From the NCBI RefSeq assembly GCF_900104485.1, contig NZ_FMXQ01000001.1, positions 682,001-746,000 of the forward strand: DNA of 64,000 nt. The letters run 5' to 3'. The notes under the pieces are model-generated. The model saw nothing but the letters and a program-made list of their open reading frames with translations, was not told the origin of the DNA and did no database searches. This document shows, one piece after another, positions 51,611 through 60,500 of the stretch. The position numbers were made by a program, and so were the translations under genes. Every line of letters starts with the position of its first letter. The stretch's first letter is position 1. Source of the stretch: Bauldia litoralis. Lineage in GTDB: Bacteria > Pseudomonadota > Alphaproteobacteria > Rhizobiales > Kaistiaceae.

Positions 51611-52155
51611 GCGCTCGCCTGGACCAGTCGCGCGAGCCGCGCCGGTCGCGATCCGCCGATCTCGACAATGCGCGGCCCCTGCTCGAGCAGCCCCAGATCG
51701 TCGTCGCGGAGAATGCCCGCCAGCCTGGCGTCGACGGCGCGACGCAGTTTCGGGTATTCGATTGTCGCTTTGATTTCGTCGGGCTGCGACAGCGGCAGCC
51801 ACGCGATCAGGTCGAGCGTCGACAGGGCGGCTTCGATCCGTGCCAGCAGCTTGCCGGATGGCGCCCACTCGACACCCTCCTTCTCGCCAAGCACCTCCAG
51901 ATAGGCGATGAAATCCAGCGGGCAGCGGTCGAAGATCATGTCGGCTTCGGAGGTACTGCCGAGGATGACGCGGACGCTGTGCTCCAGTTGTTCGGCAAAA
52001 CTGTCGATCGTCGGCGCGTCGGGGAAAGCCACGCCCTGTTCGGCCAGGTCCCAGTAGGGCTCCTGCGCGTGCTCGTAGTGCCGGTGCGTATCGAGGAAGT
52101 CCTCGACCAGCGTCGTCTTGCCGCTGCCATGGGTCCCGGTGACTGCGATCCTGAT
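51607..52155 (-). CDS. P-loop ATPase/kinase-like protein with apparent non-canonical (ATC) start
   Basis: 182 residues if translation starts at ATC 52155. IRIAVTGTHGSGKTTLVEDFLDTHRHYEHAQEPYWDLAEQGVAFPD carries a perfect P-loop (GTHGSGKTT). The remainder (FDRCPLDFIAYLEVLG, PKLRRAVDARLAGIL) resembles AAA_28/NadR-like nucleotide kinases. Between the in-frame TAG upstream and the P-loop there is no ATG, GTG or TTG; a strong GGGGAGGA lies 4 bases before ATC. The first ordinary start, GTG 52032, would delete the P-loop. Either ATC is used or the start was lost by mutation or sequencing error. It overlaps the TetR stop by 4 bp, convergently. Confidence 0.72.
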   Translation of the reverse strand: MRIAVTGTHGSGKTTLVEDFLDTHRHYEHAQEPYWDLAEQGVAFPDAPTIDSFAEQLEHSVRVILGSTSEADMIFDRCPLDFIAYLEVLGEKEGVEWAPSGKLLARIEAALSTLDLIAWLPLSQPDEIKATIEYPKLRRAVDARLAGILRDDDLGLLEQGPRIVEIGGSRPARLARLVQASA

Positions 52156-52214
52156 GGCGTCCTCCCCGACCGGCTTCCCTCCCGGGACTTTCTAACGCCC
52201 GACGCTCATCGCGG

Positions 52215-53618
52215 CTACCGCGTCGTGATCAGTTCCGGCCCCATCAGCGAATAGGGCAGCCAGGTCGAGATCGCCGGCACATAGGTGATCAGGATCAGGA
52301 AGAAGAACAGGATCACAACGAACGGCGCCGCCGCCTTCACCACCTCGACCAGGTTCATGCCGGTGATACCGGAGGTGACGAACAGGTTCAGCCCGATCGG
52401 CGGCGTCACCATGCCGATCTCCATGTTGACCACCATGATGATGCCGAGGTGGATCGGGTCGACTCCGAGTTCGATGGCGATGGGGAACACCACCGGTGCG
52501 ACGATCAGCAGGAGGCCCGACGGCTCCATGAACTGGCCGCCAAGCAGCAGCAGCAGGTTGACCGCGATCAGGAAGGTGAACCAGTTGAAGCCGGCGCCGA
52601 TCATCCATTCGGTGATCACCTGCGGAATGCGTTCCGAGGTCAGCACATGGGCGAAGAGCAGCGCGTTGACGATGATGAACATCAGCATCACCGTCGTCCG
52701 CCCGGCTTCGACCAGTACCTTGCGGGTGTCGCCGTGGAAGCAGGCGGGCAGGAAGCGGAGGACGATCAGGGAAGCGTTGCGGAAGGCCGCGGCGCCGAGC
52801 GCCTCGCCCTCGTGCCGCCACGGCACCCCCTTCAGCGGCCCCATGTCGCGATAGACGAGCACCGCGATGAGGAAGGCATAGACCGCCGCGACCGCCGCCG
52901 CCTCGGTCGGCGTGAAGGCGCCGCCATAGATGCCGCCAAGGATGATGACGATCAGGAACAGGCCCCAGCCGGCGCCGACCGCGGCGTCGAACAATTCGCC
53001 GAAGCCGCGCCAGGGCTGCGCAGGCATGTTGCGGATCCGGGCGAAGATGTAGATCGCCACCATCAGCACCAGGCTGGCGACCAGACCCGGGATGACGCCC
53101 GCCAGGAACATCCGGCCGACCGAGACATCGGTCGCCGCCGCGTAGACCACCATGACGATCGACGGCGGGATCAGGATGCCGAGCGTCCCGGCATTGGCCA
53201 CCACCCCGGCGGCGAAGGACTTGCTGTAGCCGACCTCGCGCATCCCCGCGATGGCGATCGTGCCGATCGCCACCACGGTCGCCGGCGACGAACCGGAGAG
53301 CGCGGCGAAGAGCATGCAGGAGAAAACCGCCGCCATCGCCAGCCCGCCACGGAAATGGCCGACCGAGGCAACGGCGAAGCGGATGATCCGCCGCGCCACG
53401 CCGCCGGTCGCCATGAAGGCCGAGGCCAGCACGAAGAAGGGGATCGCCAGCAGCGTGTAGTTCTGCGACGCGGTGAACAATTGCAGCGCCACCGAGGAGA
53501 TCGAGTCGTTGGAGAACAGCGCGATCGCCAGCACGCTCGACAGGCCGAGCGACACCGCGATCGGTACGCCGAGGAAGAGAAGCACCAGCACGGCGATGAA
53601 GAGGAAGGCGGTCTCCAT
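52215..53618 (-). CDS. dctM: TRAP transporter large permease subunit (DctM)
   Basis: 467 residues with about 12 transmembrane helices: METAFLFIAVLVLLFLGVPIAVSLGLS opens it, and NAGTLGILIPPSIVMVVYAAATDVSVGRMFLAGVIPG, GAFTPTEAAAVAAVYA and MVTPPIGLNLFV are DctM signatures. It drives Na+- or H+-coupled uptake through the TRAP complex. The ATG at 53618 begins 4 bp after the DctQ stop; the frame upstream lies within the dctQ gene. The ligand is set by the DctP protein and is probably an organic or sugar acid. Confidence 0.95.
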   Translation of the reverse strand: METAFLFIAVLVLLFLGVPIAVSLGLSSVLAIALFSNDSISSVALQLFTASQNYTLLAIPFFVLASAFMATGGVARRIIRFAVASVGHFRGGLAMAAVFSCMLFAALSGSSPATVVAIGTIAIAGMREVGYSKSFAAGVVANAGTLGILIPPSIVMVVYAAATDVSVGRMFLAGVIPGLVASLVLMVAIYIFARIRNMPAQPWRGFGELFDAAVGAGWGLFLIVIILGGIYGGAFTPTEAAAVAAVYAFLIAVLVYRDMGPLKGVPWRHEGEALGAAAFRNASLIVLRFLPACFHGDTRKVLVEAGRTTVMLMFIIVNALLFAHVLTSERIPQVITEWMIGAGFNWFTFLIAVNLLLLLGGQFMEPSGLLLIVAPVVFPIAIELGVDPIHLGIIMVVNMEIGMVTPPIGLNLFVTSGITGMNLVEVVKAAAPFVVILFFFLILITYVPAISTWLPYSLMGPELITTR

Positions 53619-53622
53619 GCCG

Positions 53623-54252
53623 CTAACCGCGGGTCTCTGGCTGGTCGGCGTGCCCCGCGTCACCGCCGGGTTCGACTTCATGCGCGGCGATGATCGTCTC
53701 GCGCTTGCCGCGAAGGATGGCGACCAGCGCCTGCAGCGACCGGAAGGCGAGAAGCGCCAGGCCGATCGGCAGGATCAGGTAGGCGATCCAGCGATGCACC
53801 CGCTCCTGAAGCCCGAAGGCCTCCTGCATCCATATCGGAAAGCGCAGGTCGTCGAGACCGATTCCGATCTTGTGCATCTTCTGCCAGTAGTCGATGGCCC
53901 CGCCCCGCGCGTCGATGCCGAAGACCGTCAGCCAGTCTGACGACAGCAGGATCACTGCGTAGAGGAGCGTACAGAGCGCGCCGAACACCGCGGCGGCGCG
54001 AAACAGGCGCGAGGGCAGCATCCGGATGAAGACGTCGACGCCGAGATGCGCGCCGACCTTGATGCCGTAGGACATGCCGAACAGGATCAGCCAGGCGAAC
54101 AGGATCCGGGTGAATTCGAGCGCCCCGGTCCAGCCCGTGTTGAACACGTAGCGGGCGATCACCTGGGTGAAGGCAACGATGGTCATCGCCGCCAGCAGCG
54201 CTGCGATGACACTTTCCTCCAGTCGGTCGATCAAACCGCCGACACGTCGCAT
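53623..54252 (-). CDS. dctQ: TRAP transporter small permease subunit (DctQ)
   Basis: 209 residues with four transmembrane helices. VIARYVFNTGWTGALEFTRILFAWLILFGMSYGIKVGAHLGVDVF is the DctQ core. An insertion after the third helix (DYWQKMHKIGIGLDDLRFPIWMQEAFG) is common in alphaproteobacterial members. GAGGGGGA sits 5 bases before the ATG at 54252, favouring it over 54270. It is separated from dctP by 113 bp containing a hairpin, and from dctM by 4 bp. Confidence 0.93.
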   Translation of the reverse strand: MRRVGGLIDRLEESVIAALLAAMTIVAFTQVIARYVFNTGWTGALEFTRILFAWLILFGMSYGIKVGAHLGVDVFIRMLPSRLFRAAAVFGALCTLLYAVILLSSDWLTVFGIDARGGAIDYWQKMHKIGIGLDDLRFPIWMQEAFGLQERVHRWIAYLILPIGLALLAFRSLQALVAILRGKRETIIAAHEVEPGGDAGHADQPETRG

Positions 54253-54327
54253 CCCGGTCCCCCTCGGCATCGCCGTTCCCGGCCGCTTGCCGCGCCCCTG
54301 CCGTCAGCCGTCGTCAATGCCGATCGC

Positions 54328-54350
54328 CCGCGCGGACCCAGGCCGCGCGG
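54328..54350 (-). terminator. Hairpin between dctP and dctQ
   Basis: CCGCGCGG-ACCCAGG-CCGCGCGG, a perfect 8-bp stem 15 bp after the dctP stop with no T tract. In TRAP and ABC operons such hairpins often stop part of transcription, giving more binding protein than permease. Confidence 0.55.
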
Positions 54351-54365
54351 ACGCTTGGCAACTGC

Positions 54366-55370
54366 TCAGTTCGACGAACCGTTGGCGGCGACCGCCGCGT
54401 CGATCAGGTCCTGGCCGATATCGTCGGTGAATTTCGCCCAGACCGGCTTCATCGCCGCCACCCAGGCTGCCCGCTGCTCGGGGTCCAGTTCACGAATTTC
54501 CTCGCCGGTATCGGCGATCCGCTGCCGGTTGCCCGCCTCGATCTCGGCCACGCTGGCATTGGCCTCGGCCGTCACCGCATCGACGATCGCCAGGAATTGC
54601 GTCCGCGTGTCGTCGTCGAGCGAGTCGAGAAATTCCTGCGAGGTGACGAGGAGATAGGCGAGGAGCTGGTGGTTGGTCTCGGTGATCCCGTCCTGCACCT
54701 CGAAGAATTTCTGGGTGTAGATATTCGACCAGGTGTTCTCCTGTCCGTCGACGACGCCGGTCTGCAGCGCGCCATACACTTCGGAGAAGGCGAGCTTCTG
54801 GGCATTGGCGCCCATCGCCCCGATCATCGCCTCGGCGACATCGGAGGTCTGGATGCGGAATTTCAGCCCGTCCGCGTCGGTCGGCAGCAGCAGCGGCTTG
54901 CTGGCCGAGAACTGCTTGAGACCGCTCGACCAGTAACCGAGGCCGGTCAGTCCGACATCGTCCATGACGAGCAGCAGGTCCTTGCCCTGGTCGCTGTTGA
55001 CGAAACGCTCGACCGCGCCAAGGTCCTGGAACAGGAACGGCAGGTCGAACAGCCGGTATTTCAGCGTATAGGCCTCGAACTTCGACAGCGACGGCGCCGC
55101 AAGCTGGACATCGCCGAGCAGCAGCGCTTCCATCACCTTGTCGTCGTCATAGAGCGTGGTGTTCGGGTAGACCTCCATGCAGAGGACCCCGTTCATTTCG
55201 TCATTGACCCGCGCGGCCAGCTTCTCCGCGGCCTCGCCTTTCGGATGGCCCTTGGCGGCAACGACATGGCTGAACTTGACGACGCGTTCGCCGTCATCGC
55301 AATTCGCCGAGGCGGCGGCGCCGCTCCCCAGCAGTCCGGCGGCCGCGACCGCTGCAAGAATTCCCCTCAT
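54366..55370 (-). CDS. dctP: TRAP transporter substrate-binding protein (DctP)
   Basis: 334 residues with a signal peptide (MRGILAAVAAAGLLGSGAAA, cleavage near ASA-NC). VVKFSHVVAAKGHPKGEAAEKLAARVNDEMNGVLCMEVYP opens the mature domain, LKFRIQTSDVAEAMIGAMGA holds the conserved arginine that pairs with a carboxylate, and DGQENTWSNIYTQKF is the usual later motif. The ligand is probably an organic or sugar acid. GGAGGAGG lies before the ATG at 55370. It is the first gene of the TRAP operon. Confidence 0.94.
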   Translation of the reverse strand: MRGILAAVAAAGLLGSGAAASANCDDGERVVKFSHVVAAKGHPKGEAAEKLAARVNDEMNGVLCMEVYPNTTLYDDDKVMEALLLGDVQLAAPSLSKFEAYTLKYRLFDLPFLFQDLGAVERFVNSDQGKDLLLVMDDVGLTGLGYWSSGLKQFSASKPLLLPTDADGLKFRIQTSDVAEAMIGAMGANAQKLAFSEVYGALQTGVVDGQENTWSNIYTQKFFEVQDGITETNHQLLAYLLVTSQEFLDSLDDDTRTQFLAIVDAVTAEANASVAEIEAGNRQRIADTGEEIRELDPEQRAAWVAAMKPVWAKFTDDIGQDLIDAAVAANGSSN

Positions 55371-55476
55371 CGCACGTCCTCCTCCGAGCTTCTTCTTGTC
55401 AGACGACCTTACCGGACTCTCGGAATGCGCGAAACGGGATTTCGTTGATCGGAAAACGTCGACCACAAACGACAAA

Positions 55477-55499
55477 CGCCGCCGGGGTGACCGGCGGCG
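55477..55499 (-). terminator. Terminator hairpin downstream of the cold-shock gene
   Basis: A 9-bp stem (CGCCGCCGG/CCGGCGGCG) with a GGTGA loop begins 52 bp after the cspA-like stop on the minus strand. TTTGTCGTTTG follows, a T-rich but imperfect tail. It separates csp from dctP. Confidence 0.65.
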
Positions 55500-55551
55500 C
55501 CTTGTAATGCCTGCCCGCGGCTGCTGGAAGCCGCGCGCGAAACGGTCTCGC

Positions 55552-55764
55552 TTAGACGAGCTCGAGCTTGACGGCCTTGGGGCCCTTGCCCATACGGTCC
55601 GGCTCGACCTCGAAGGTCACCTGCTGGCCATCGGCGAGATGGCTGATGCCCGAAGCTTCGAGCGCGGTAACATGAACGAACACGTCCTTCGACCCACCTT
55701 CCGGAGTGATGAAGCCGAAACCTTTGGACGAATTGAAGAACTTCACGGTGCCAGTCTGGCGCAT
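55552..55764 (-). CDS. cspA: Cold-shock domain protein (CspA family)
   Basis: 70 residues, one cold-shock domain. RNP1 is KGFGFITP and RNP2 is VFVHVTAL; the opening [16 protein letters not shown] is canonical. It binds single-stranded RNA/DNA and melts mRNA structure. AAAGGA lies 10 bases before the ATG at 55764; the in-frame extension to 55809 is unlike the family. A promoter-like pair 190-215 bp upstream would give the long structured leader typical of CspA mRNAs. Confidence 0.95.
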   Translation of the reverse strand: MRQTGTVKFFNSSKGFGFITPEGGSKDVFVHVTALEASGISHLADGQQVTFEVEPDRMGKGPKAVKLELV

Positions 55765-55887
55765 TCTGGGATCCTTTTCCCTGGTGTCAGTCGGATGCGG
55801 CCTCCGCATCCGTTAGTGAAAGGCAGCTTGGTGTCGGGGAAAGGAATAAGCGTCTTATCACGACCCCCCGAGGTGTGCCCGGGATCA

Positions 55888-55908
55888 GCGAGGGGTTTTT
55901 ATCCTCGC
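55888..55908. other. Hairpin in the cold-shock gene leader
   Basis: GCGAGG and CCTCGC pair across a 9-nt loop within the predicted csp leader. It may be part of a cold-responsive leader structure. Confidence 0.35.
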
Positions 55909-55951
55909 GCAGTTTTCCAGTCTCCGGGGTTCAAAGTGCCCGAACATGCTT

Positions 55952-55980
55952 CATATGGCCGCATATGGAACCAAACGCAA
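55952..55980 (-). promoter_or_regulatory. Possible cold-shock gene promoter
   Basis: On the minus strand, TTGCGT (55975-55980) and CATATG (55952-55957) are spaced by exactly 17 bp and point to the cspA-like gene. The -10 is one arm of a CATATG-GCCG-CATATG inverted repeat. Transcription would start about 180 bp before the ATG. Confidence 0.45.
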
Positions 55981-55995
55981 GAAATTTTGATTCCG

Positions 55996-56012
55996 CTTTG
56001 CACAACGCAAAG
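55996..56012 (-). terminator. Hairpin after eda
   Basis: CTTTGC-ACAAC-GCAAAG forms a perfect 6-bp stem 48 bp after the eda stop on the minus strand; a modest terminator candidate between eda and the csp promoter. Confidence 0.4.
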
Positions 56013-56060
56013 GTCGGACATTAAATGGTTTTTGCCGCATTTTACGGGTCTGCCCGCGAT

Positions 56061-56696
56061 TCAGCCGAGTGAAGCGGCCTCGCGGGAAAGCGCGGTAATC
56101 CGTGTCCAGTTGCCCTGGCTGACCGCATCGGCCGGCGCCACCCACGACCCGCCGACGCAGATCACATTCGCCAGCGCAAGGTAGTCGGCGGCGTTCTTCG
56201 GGCCGACTCCGCCGGTCGGGCAGAACTTGATTTCCGGCAAAGGTGCCCCAATCGCCTTCAGGTAACTCGTGCCCCCGGCCGGCTCGGCCGGGAAGAATTT
56301 CAGCGCGGTGAACCCCTGCTCGGCCAGCGTCATTGCCTCTCCGGCCGTTGCCACCCCCGGCAGGAACGGGATCGGCGCATCCCTGGCGGCGCTGATCAGG
56401 TTCGGCGAAGCCCCCGGGCTGACCAGGAATTTCGCTCCCGCCTCGACTGCCGCCTCGAGCTGGCGCGGTTCGAGCACGGTGCCGGCGCCGACGTCGCAGC
56501 CCTCGACCTCGGCCGCAATGGCGCGGATGCAGTCGAGCCCGGCCGGGGTGCGGAGCGTCACCTCCAGCGCCGTCAGGCCGCCGGCGACCAGCGCCCGGGC
56601 GAGCGGCAGGGCGACTGCGACGGACTCGATGGTGAGGACAGGGACGACCGGGGCCGCGGTGAGAATCGAGAAGAGACTGGCTTCGCGTGCGTTCAT
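56061..56696 (-). CDS. eda: KDPG/KHG aldolase
   Basis: 211 residues, the typical Eda length. The active-site glutamate is E45 in LTALEVTLRTPAG, and the Schiff-base lysine is K133 in FTALKFFPAEPAGG. The phosphate loop CPTGGVGPKNAADYLA is also present. It cleaves 2-keto-3-deoxy-6-phosphogluconate to pyruvate and glyceraldehyde 3-phosphate at the end of the Entner-Doudoroff route. It stands alone here; the edd gene is not nearby. The TRAP system 700 bp away could bring in a sugar acid, but the link is only positional. Confidence 0.94.
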   Translation of the reverse strand: MNAREASLFSILTAAPVVPVLTIESVAVALPLARALVAGGLTALEVTLRTPAGLDCIRAIAAEVEGCDVGAGTVLEPRQLEAAVEAGAKFLVSPGASPNLISAARDAPIPFLPGVATAGEAMTLAEQGFTALKFFPAEPAGGTSYLKAIGAPLPEIKFCPTGGVGPKNAADYLALANVICVGGSWVAPADAVSQGNWTRITALSREAASLG

Positions 56697-56816
56697 CGGG
56701 CCTGTTTAGCCAAGAGCCGCCGCCGGCGCAAAGTGGAATCGCATCGCCGCCTTGTCGCGGCGCAACATTCTTTCTATAGCTGGCGCAGAGAATTCGACGC
56801 TCGGGGAACACCAACA

Positions 56817-57446
56817 ATGTCCATGTCATCGAACGCATCGGGCCGCGCCGCCCTCGCCGAAACCCTGCTGCCCGAGGGCTTCGCCCGGGCGCTCGGCGCG
56901 ATCTTGCTGGTTCTGGCCGGCACGGCGGTCATCGCCATCGCCGCCAAGATCCGGGTTCCCTTCTTTCCGGTGCCGATGACGCTGCAGACCCTGGCGATCA
57001 TGGCGCTCGCCGCCGGCTACGGGTCGCGCCTCGCGGTCGCCACCGTGCTGGTCTACCTCGCCGAGGGCGCGCTCGGCATCCCAGTCTTCACCAACACGCC
57101 GCCGGCCGTCGCCGGCCCGGCCTATTTCCTCGGCCCGACGGGCGGCTTCCTGCTCGGCTTCGTCGTCATCGCCTTCGTCGTCGGCCGTGCCGCCGACTGG
57201 GGCTGGTCGCGCTCGGCTCCGAAGCTGATGGGCGCCATGCTGGTCGGCGAGGTCATCATGATGGCCCTCGGCTTCGCCTGGCTCGCCTGGTTCGCCACCC
57301 TGTCGAACGGCGCCACCGGCCTCGGCCTCAGCACGGCCTTCTCGGCCGGCGTCGCCCCCTTCATCCTCGGCGACCTGCTCAAGATCGTGCTGGCCGCCCT
57401 CGCGGTCCCGGCCGTCTGGATGCTCTTCGACCGCAAGGACGCCTGA
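56817..57446 (+). CDS. bioY: Biotin transporter BioY
   Basis: 209 residues with six transmembrane segments. IAAKIRVPFFPVPMTLQTLAIMALAAGYGSRLAVATVLVYLAEGALGIPVFTNTPPAVAGPAYFLGPTGGFLLGFVVIAFVVG is the diagnostic BioY core. It is the substrate-binding S component of the ECF biotin importer; bioM and bioN are not adjacent, and BioY alone can transport in some alphaproteobacteria. The ATG at 56817 has GGGGA 10 bases upstream. Confidence 0.95.
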   Translation: MSMSSNASGRAALAETLLPEGFARALGAILLVLAGTAVIAIAAKIRVPFFPVPMTLQTLAIMALAAGYGSRLAVATVLVYLAEGALGIPVFTNTPPAVAGPAYFLGPTGGFLLGFVVIAFVVGRAADWGWSRSAPKLMGAMLVGEVIMMALGFAWLAWFATLSNGATGLGLSTAFSAGVAPFILGDLLKIVLAALAVPAVWMLFDRKDA

Positions 57447-57485
57447 GCGCGCTGCCAGGACGCACACCGGCAAGAGCCGGAGTCC

Positions 57486-57511
57486 GGCGGCGCACGGTAA
57501 CGCGCGCCGCC
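57486..57511 (+). terminator. Terminator hairpin after bioY
   Basis: GGCGGCGC and GCGCCGCC pair across a 10-nt loop 40 bp after the bioY stop, between convergent bioY and ileS. Confidence 0.5.
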
Positions 57512-57549
57512 CCCTTCGGTCGGTTCGGTACTGAGTCCGCTGATGAGGC

Positions 57550-57571
57550 GCGGGCCGTGAAACAGGCCCGC
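57550..57571 (-). terminator. Terminator hairpin after ileS
   Basis: GCGGGCC-GTGAAACA-GGCCCGC, a perfect 7-bp stem lying just 6 bp beyond the ileS stop on the minus strand. Confidence 0.55.
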
Positions 57572-57576
57572 AGCGC

Positions 57577-60500
57577 CTACCCCGCCACCGAGACGCCGAT
57601 GGCGATCGGCTCGTCGGCGAGCTTCCCTTCCGACACGAATCCGCCCGGTGCCTCGACCGCGTCATAGGCGACCGCAAGCGTCTCCTGCTTGACCGTATCG
57701 AGATGGGCGGCGATCGCGTCGTTGGCCGCGGCGCCCGCCTTGACCTCGATGCGGATCCGGTCGGCGACATTGAGGCCGGCGTCCTTGCGCGCCACCTGCA
57801 CCAGCCGGATGAAGTCGCGGGCCACGCCCTCCTGCTCCAGCGCCGCGTCGACCGCCGTATCGAGGACAATAACGCCGGCCGAAGCATCGAAGCTCGCCGC
57901 GTCGAGGCCCTCGGCCGCGCGGAAGCGCAGCTCGTACTCGTCGCCCTGGATCACCTGGCCCGCGACCTCGACGGCGCCGCCGCCGACCGCGTGCCAGTCG
58001 CCGGCCTTGGCCGCCGCAAGAATGTCCTTCATCGCCTTGCCGACCCGCTTGCCGACGATGCGCGAATTGACCGCCAGCACCTCGGAGCCGAAGGCCGAGG
58101 GATCGTCGGCGAAGACCACTTCCTTGACGTTGGCCTCCTCGGCGATCACCGCGCGCAGCGGCTCAAGCGTCGCATGCCGGGGATGCGCCACCGTCAGCTT
58201 GCGCAGCGGCAGGCGGTTGCGCAGGTTCTTCGCCGTGCGGATCGAGGCCGCCGCCGAACAGGCGTCGCGCGCCAGGTCCATCCGCGCCACCAGCGCCTCG
58301 TCGACCGCGAAGGCCGAGGCGTCGGGCCAATCCTGCAGGTGTACGCTGTCCCCGTCGCAGAGCGCCCGGTGGATGGTCTCGGTGATGTACGGCAGGAACG
58401 GCGCCATCGTCCGGGTCACCGTCACCAGCACGGTGTAGAGCGTGTCATAGGCCGCCTGCTTGTCGGCGGTTTTTTCCGACGACCAGAAGCGCTCGCGCGA
58501 ACGGCGGATGTACCAGTTGTTCAGCGCCTCGATGAAACCGGGCAACGCCGCGCAGCCGCCGGCGAGGTCGAGCGTGTCCATCGCCCCCTCGACGTTGCGG
58601 ACGAGTTCGGCCGTCTTGCCGAGGATGTAGCGATCGAGATCGGCCTCCGCCGTGGTGATCATCTTCCCCCGGATGCCATCGATATTGGCGTAGAGGGTGA
58701 AGAAGGAATAGGCGTTCCACAGCGGCAGCAGCACCTGGCGCACCGCATCGCCGATCGCCCGCCCATCGCGCGGCATGGCGAGGTCGCCGCCGGACAAGAG
58801 CGGCGAGGAGATCATGTACCAGCGCAGCGCGTCGGCCCCGTGGGTGTTGAACATCTCCACCGGGTCCGGATAGTTCTTCAGCCGCTTGGAGAGCTTCTGC
58901 TTGTTCTCGTCGAGCACGACGCCATGGCAGATGCAGTTGCGGAACGGCGCCTTGTCGAACAGCGCCGTCGCCATCACCATCAGTGTGTAGAACCAGCCGC
59001 GGGTCTGGCCGACATATTCGACGATGAAATCGCCGGGGAAGTGGCTGTCGAACCAGTCCTTGTTCTCGAACGGATAATGCACCTGGGCGAACGGCATCGA
59101 GCCCGACTCGAACCAGCAGTCGAGCACATCCTCGACCCGGCGCATCGTCGACTTGCCGGTCGGATCGTCCGGGTTCGGCCGCGTCAGCTCGTCGACATAA
59201 GGCCGGTGCAGGTCGGTCGGCCGGACGCCGAAGTCGCGCTCGATCTCGTCGAGCGAGCCATAGACGTCGATGCGCGGATATTCGGGATTGTCCGATTTCC
59301 ACGCCGGGATCGGCGAACCCCAGAAGCGGTTGCGGCCGATATTCCAGTCGCGGGCATTGGCCAGCCAGTTGCCGAAGATGCCGTCCTTGATGTGCTCCGG
59401 CATCCAGGTGATGTCCTGGTTGAGCTCGACCATCCGGTCGCGGAAGGCCGTGACCTTCACGTACCAGGAGGGGATCGCCTTGTAGATCAGCGGCTGGTCG
59501 GTACGCCAGCAATGCGGGTAGTTGTGCTCGTAGGTTTCGTGGCGCACCACCGAGCCCTCGGCCTTGAGGTCGCGGATGACGTCCTTGTTGGCGTCGAAGA
59601 CATTCATCCCGGCATAGGGCGGCGCCTGGTCGGTGAAGTTGCCCTCGAAGTCGACCGGATCGACCACCGGGATGCCGGCCGCCTGCGCCACCGCCATGTC
59701 GTCCTCGCCGAAGGCCGGCGCGATATGGACGACGCCGGTGCCTTCGCCAAGCTCGATGAATTCGCCGCCGAGCACGACAAAGGCGTTCTCGGTGTCGGAG
59801 AAGAACGGGAAGAGCGGGTGATAGCCCCGGCCGATCAGGTCGGCGCCCTTCAGGCTGCCGACCTTGACCCAGTCCTCCAGCTCCTTGGCATAGTGGTCGC
59901 GCGAGGCGTCGGCGAGGATCCAGTGCTCGCCCTGCTTCTCCATCAGCGCATAGTCGGCTTCCGGGTGCACCGCCAGCGCCAGGTTGGACGGCAGCGTCCA
60001 GGGGGTCGTCGTCCAGGCCAGCAGCTTCGGCGCGATCGTCTCGCCGCCCTTCGGATGGAGCTGGAAGGTGACCGTCAGCGCCGGGTCCTGGCGCGAGCGA
60101 TAGGAATTGTCGAGCCGGGTTTCGAAATGCGACAGCGGCGTCTGCGCGGCCCAGGAATAGGGCACCACCCGGAAGCCCTCATAGACCAGTCCCTTGTCCC
60201 AGAGCTGCTTGAAGGCCCACATGGTCGATTCCATGTAGGTGAGGTCCATCGTCCGGTAATCGTTATCGAAATCGACCCAGCGCGCCGCCCGATTGACGTA
60301 ATATTCCCAGTCGCTGCGGAACTGCATCACCGAGGTCCGGCAATGCTCGTTGAACTTGGCGACCCCGTATTTGAGGATGTCGGTGCGGCCCGAAAGCTTC
60401 AGTTCCTTCTCCGAATGGAGCTCTGCCGGCAGCCCGTGGCAATCCCAGCCGAAGCGCCGCTCGACCATCTTGCCGCGCATCGTCTGGTAGCGCGGCACGA

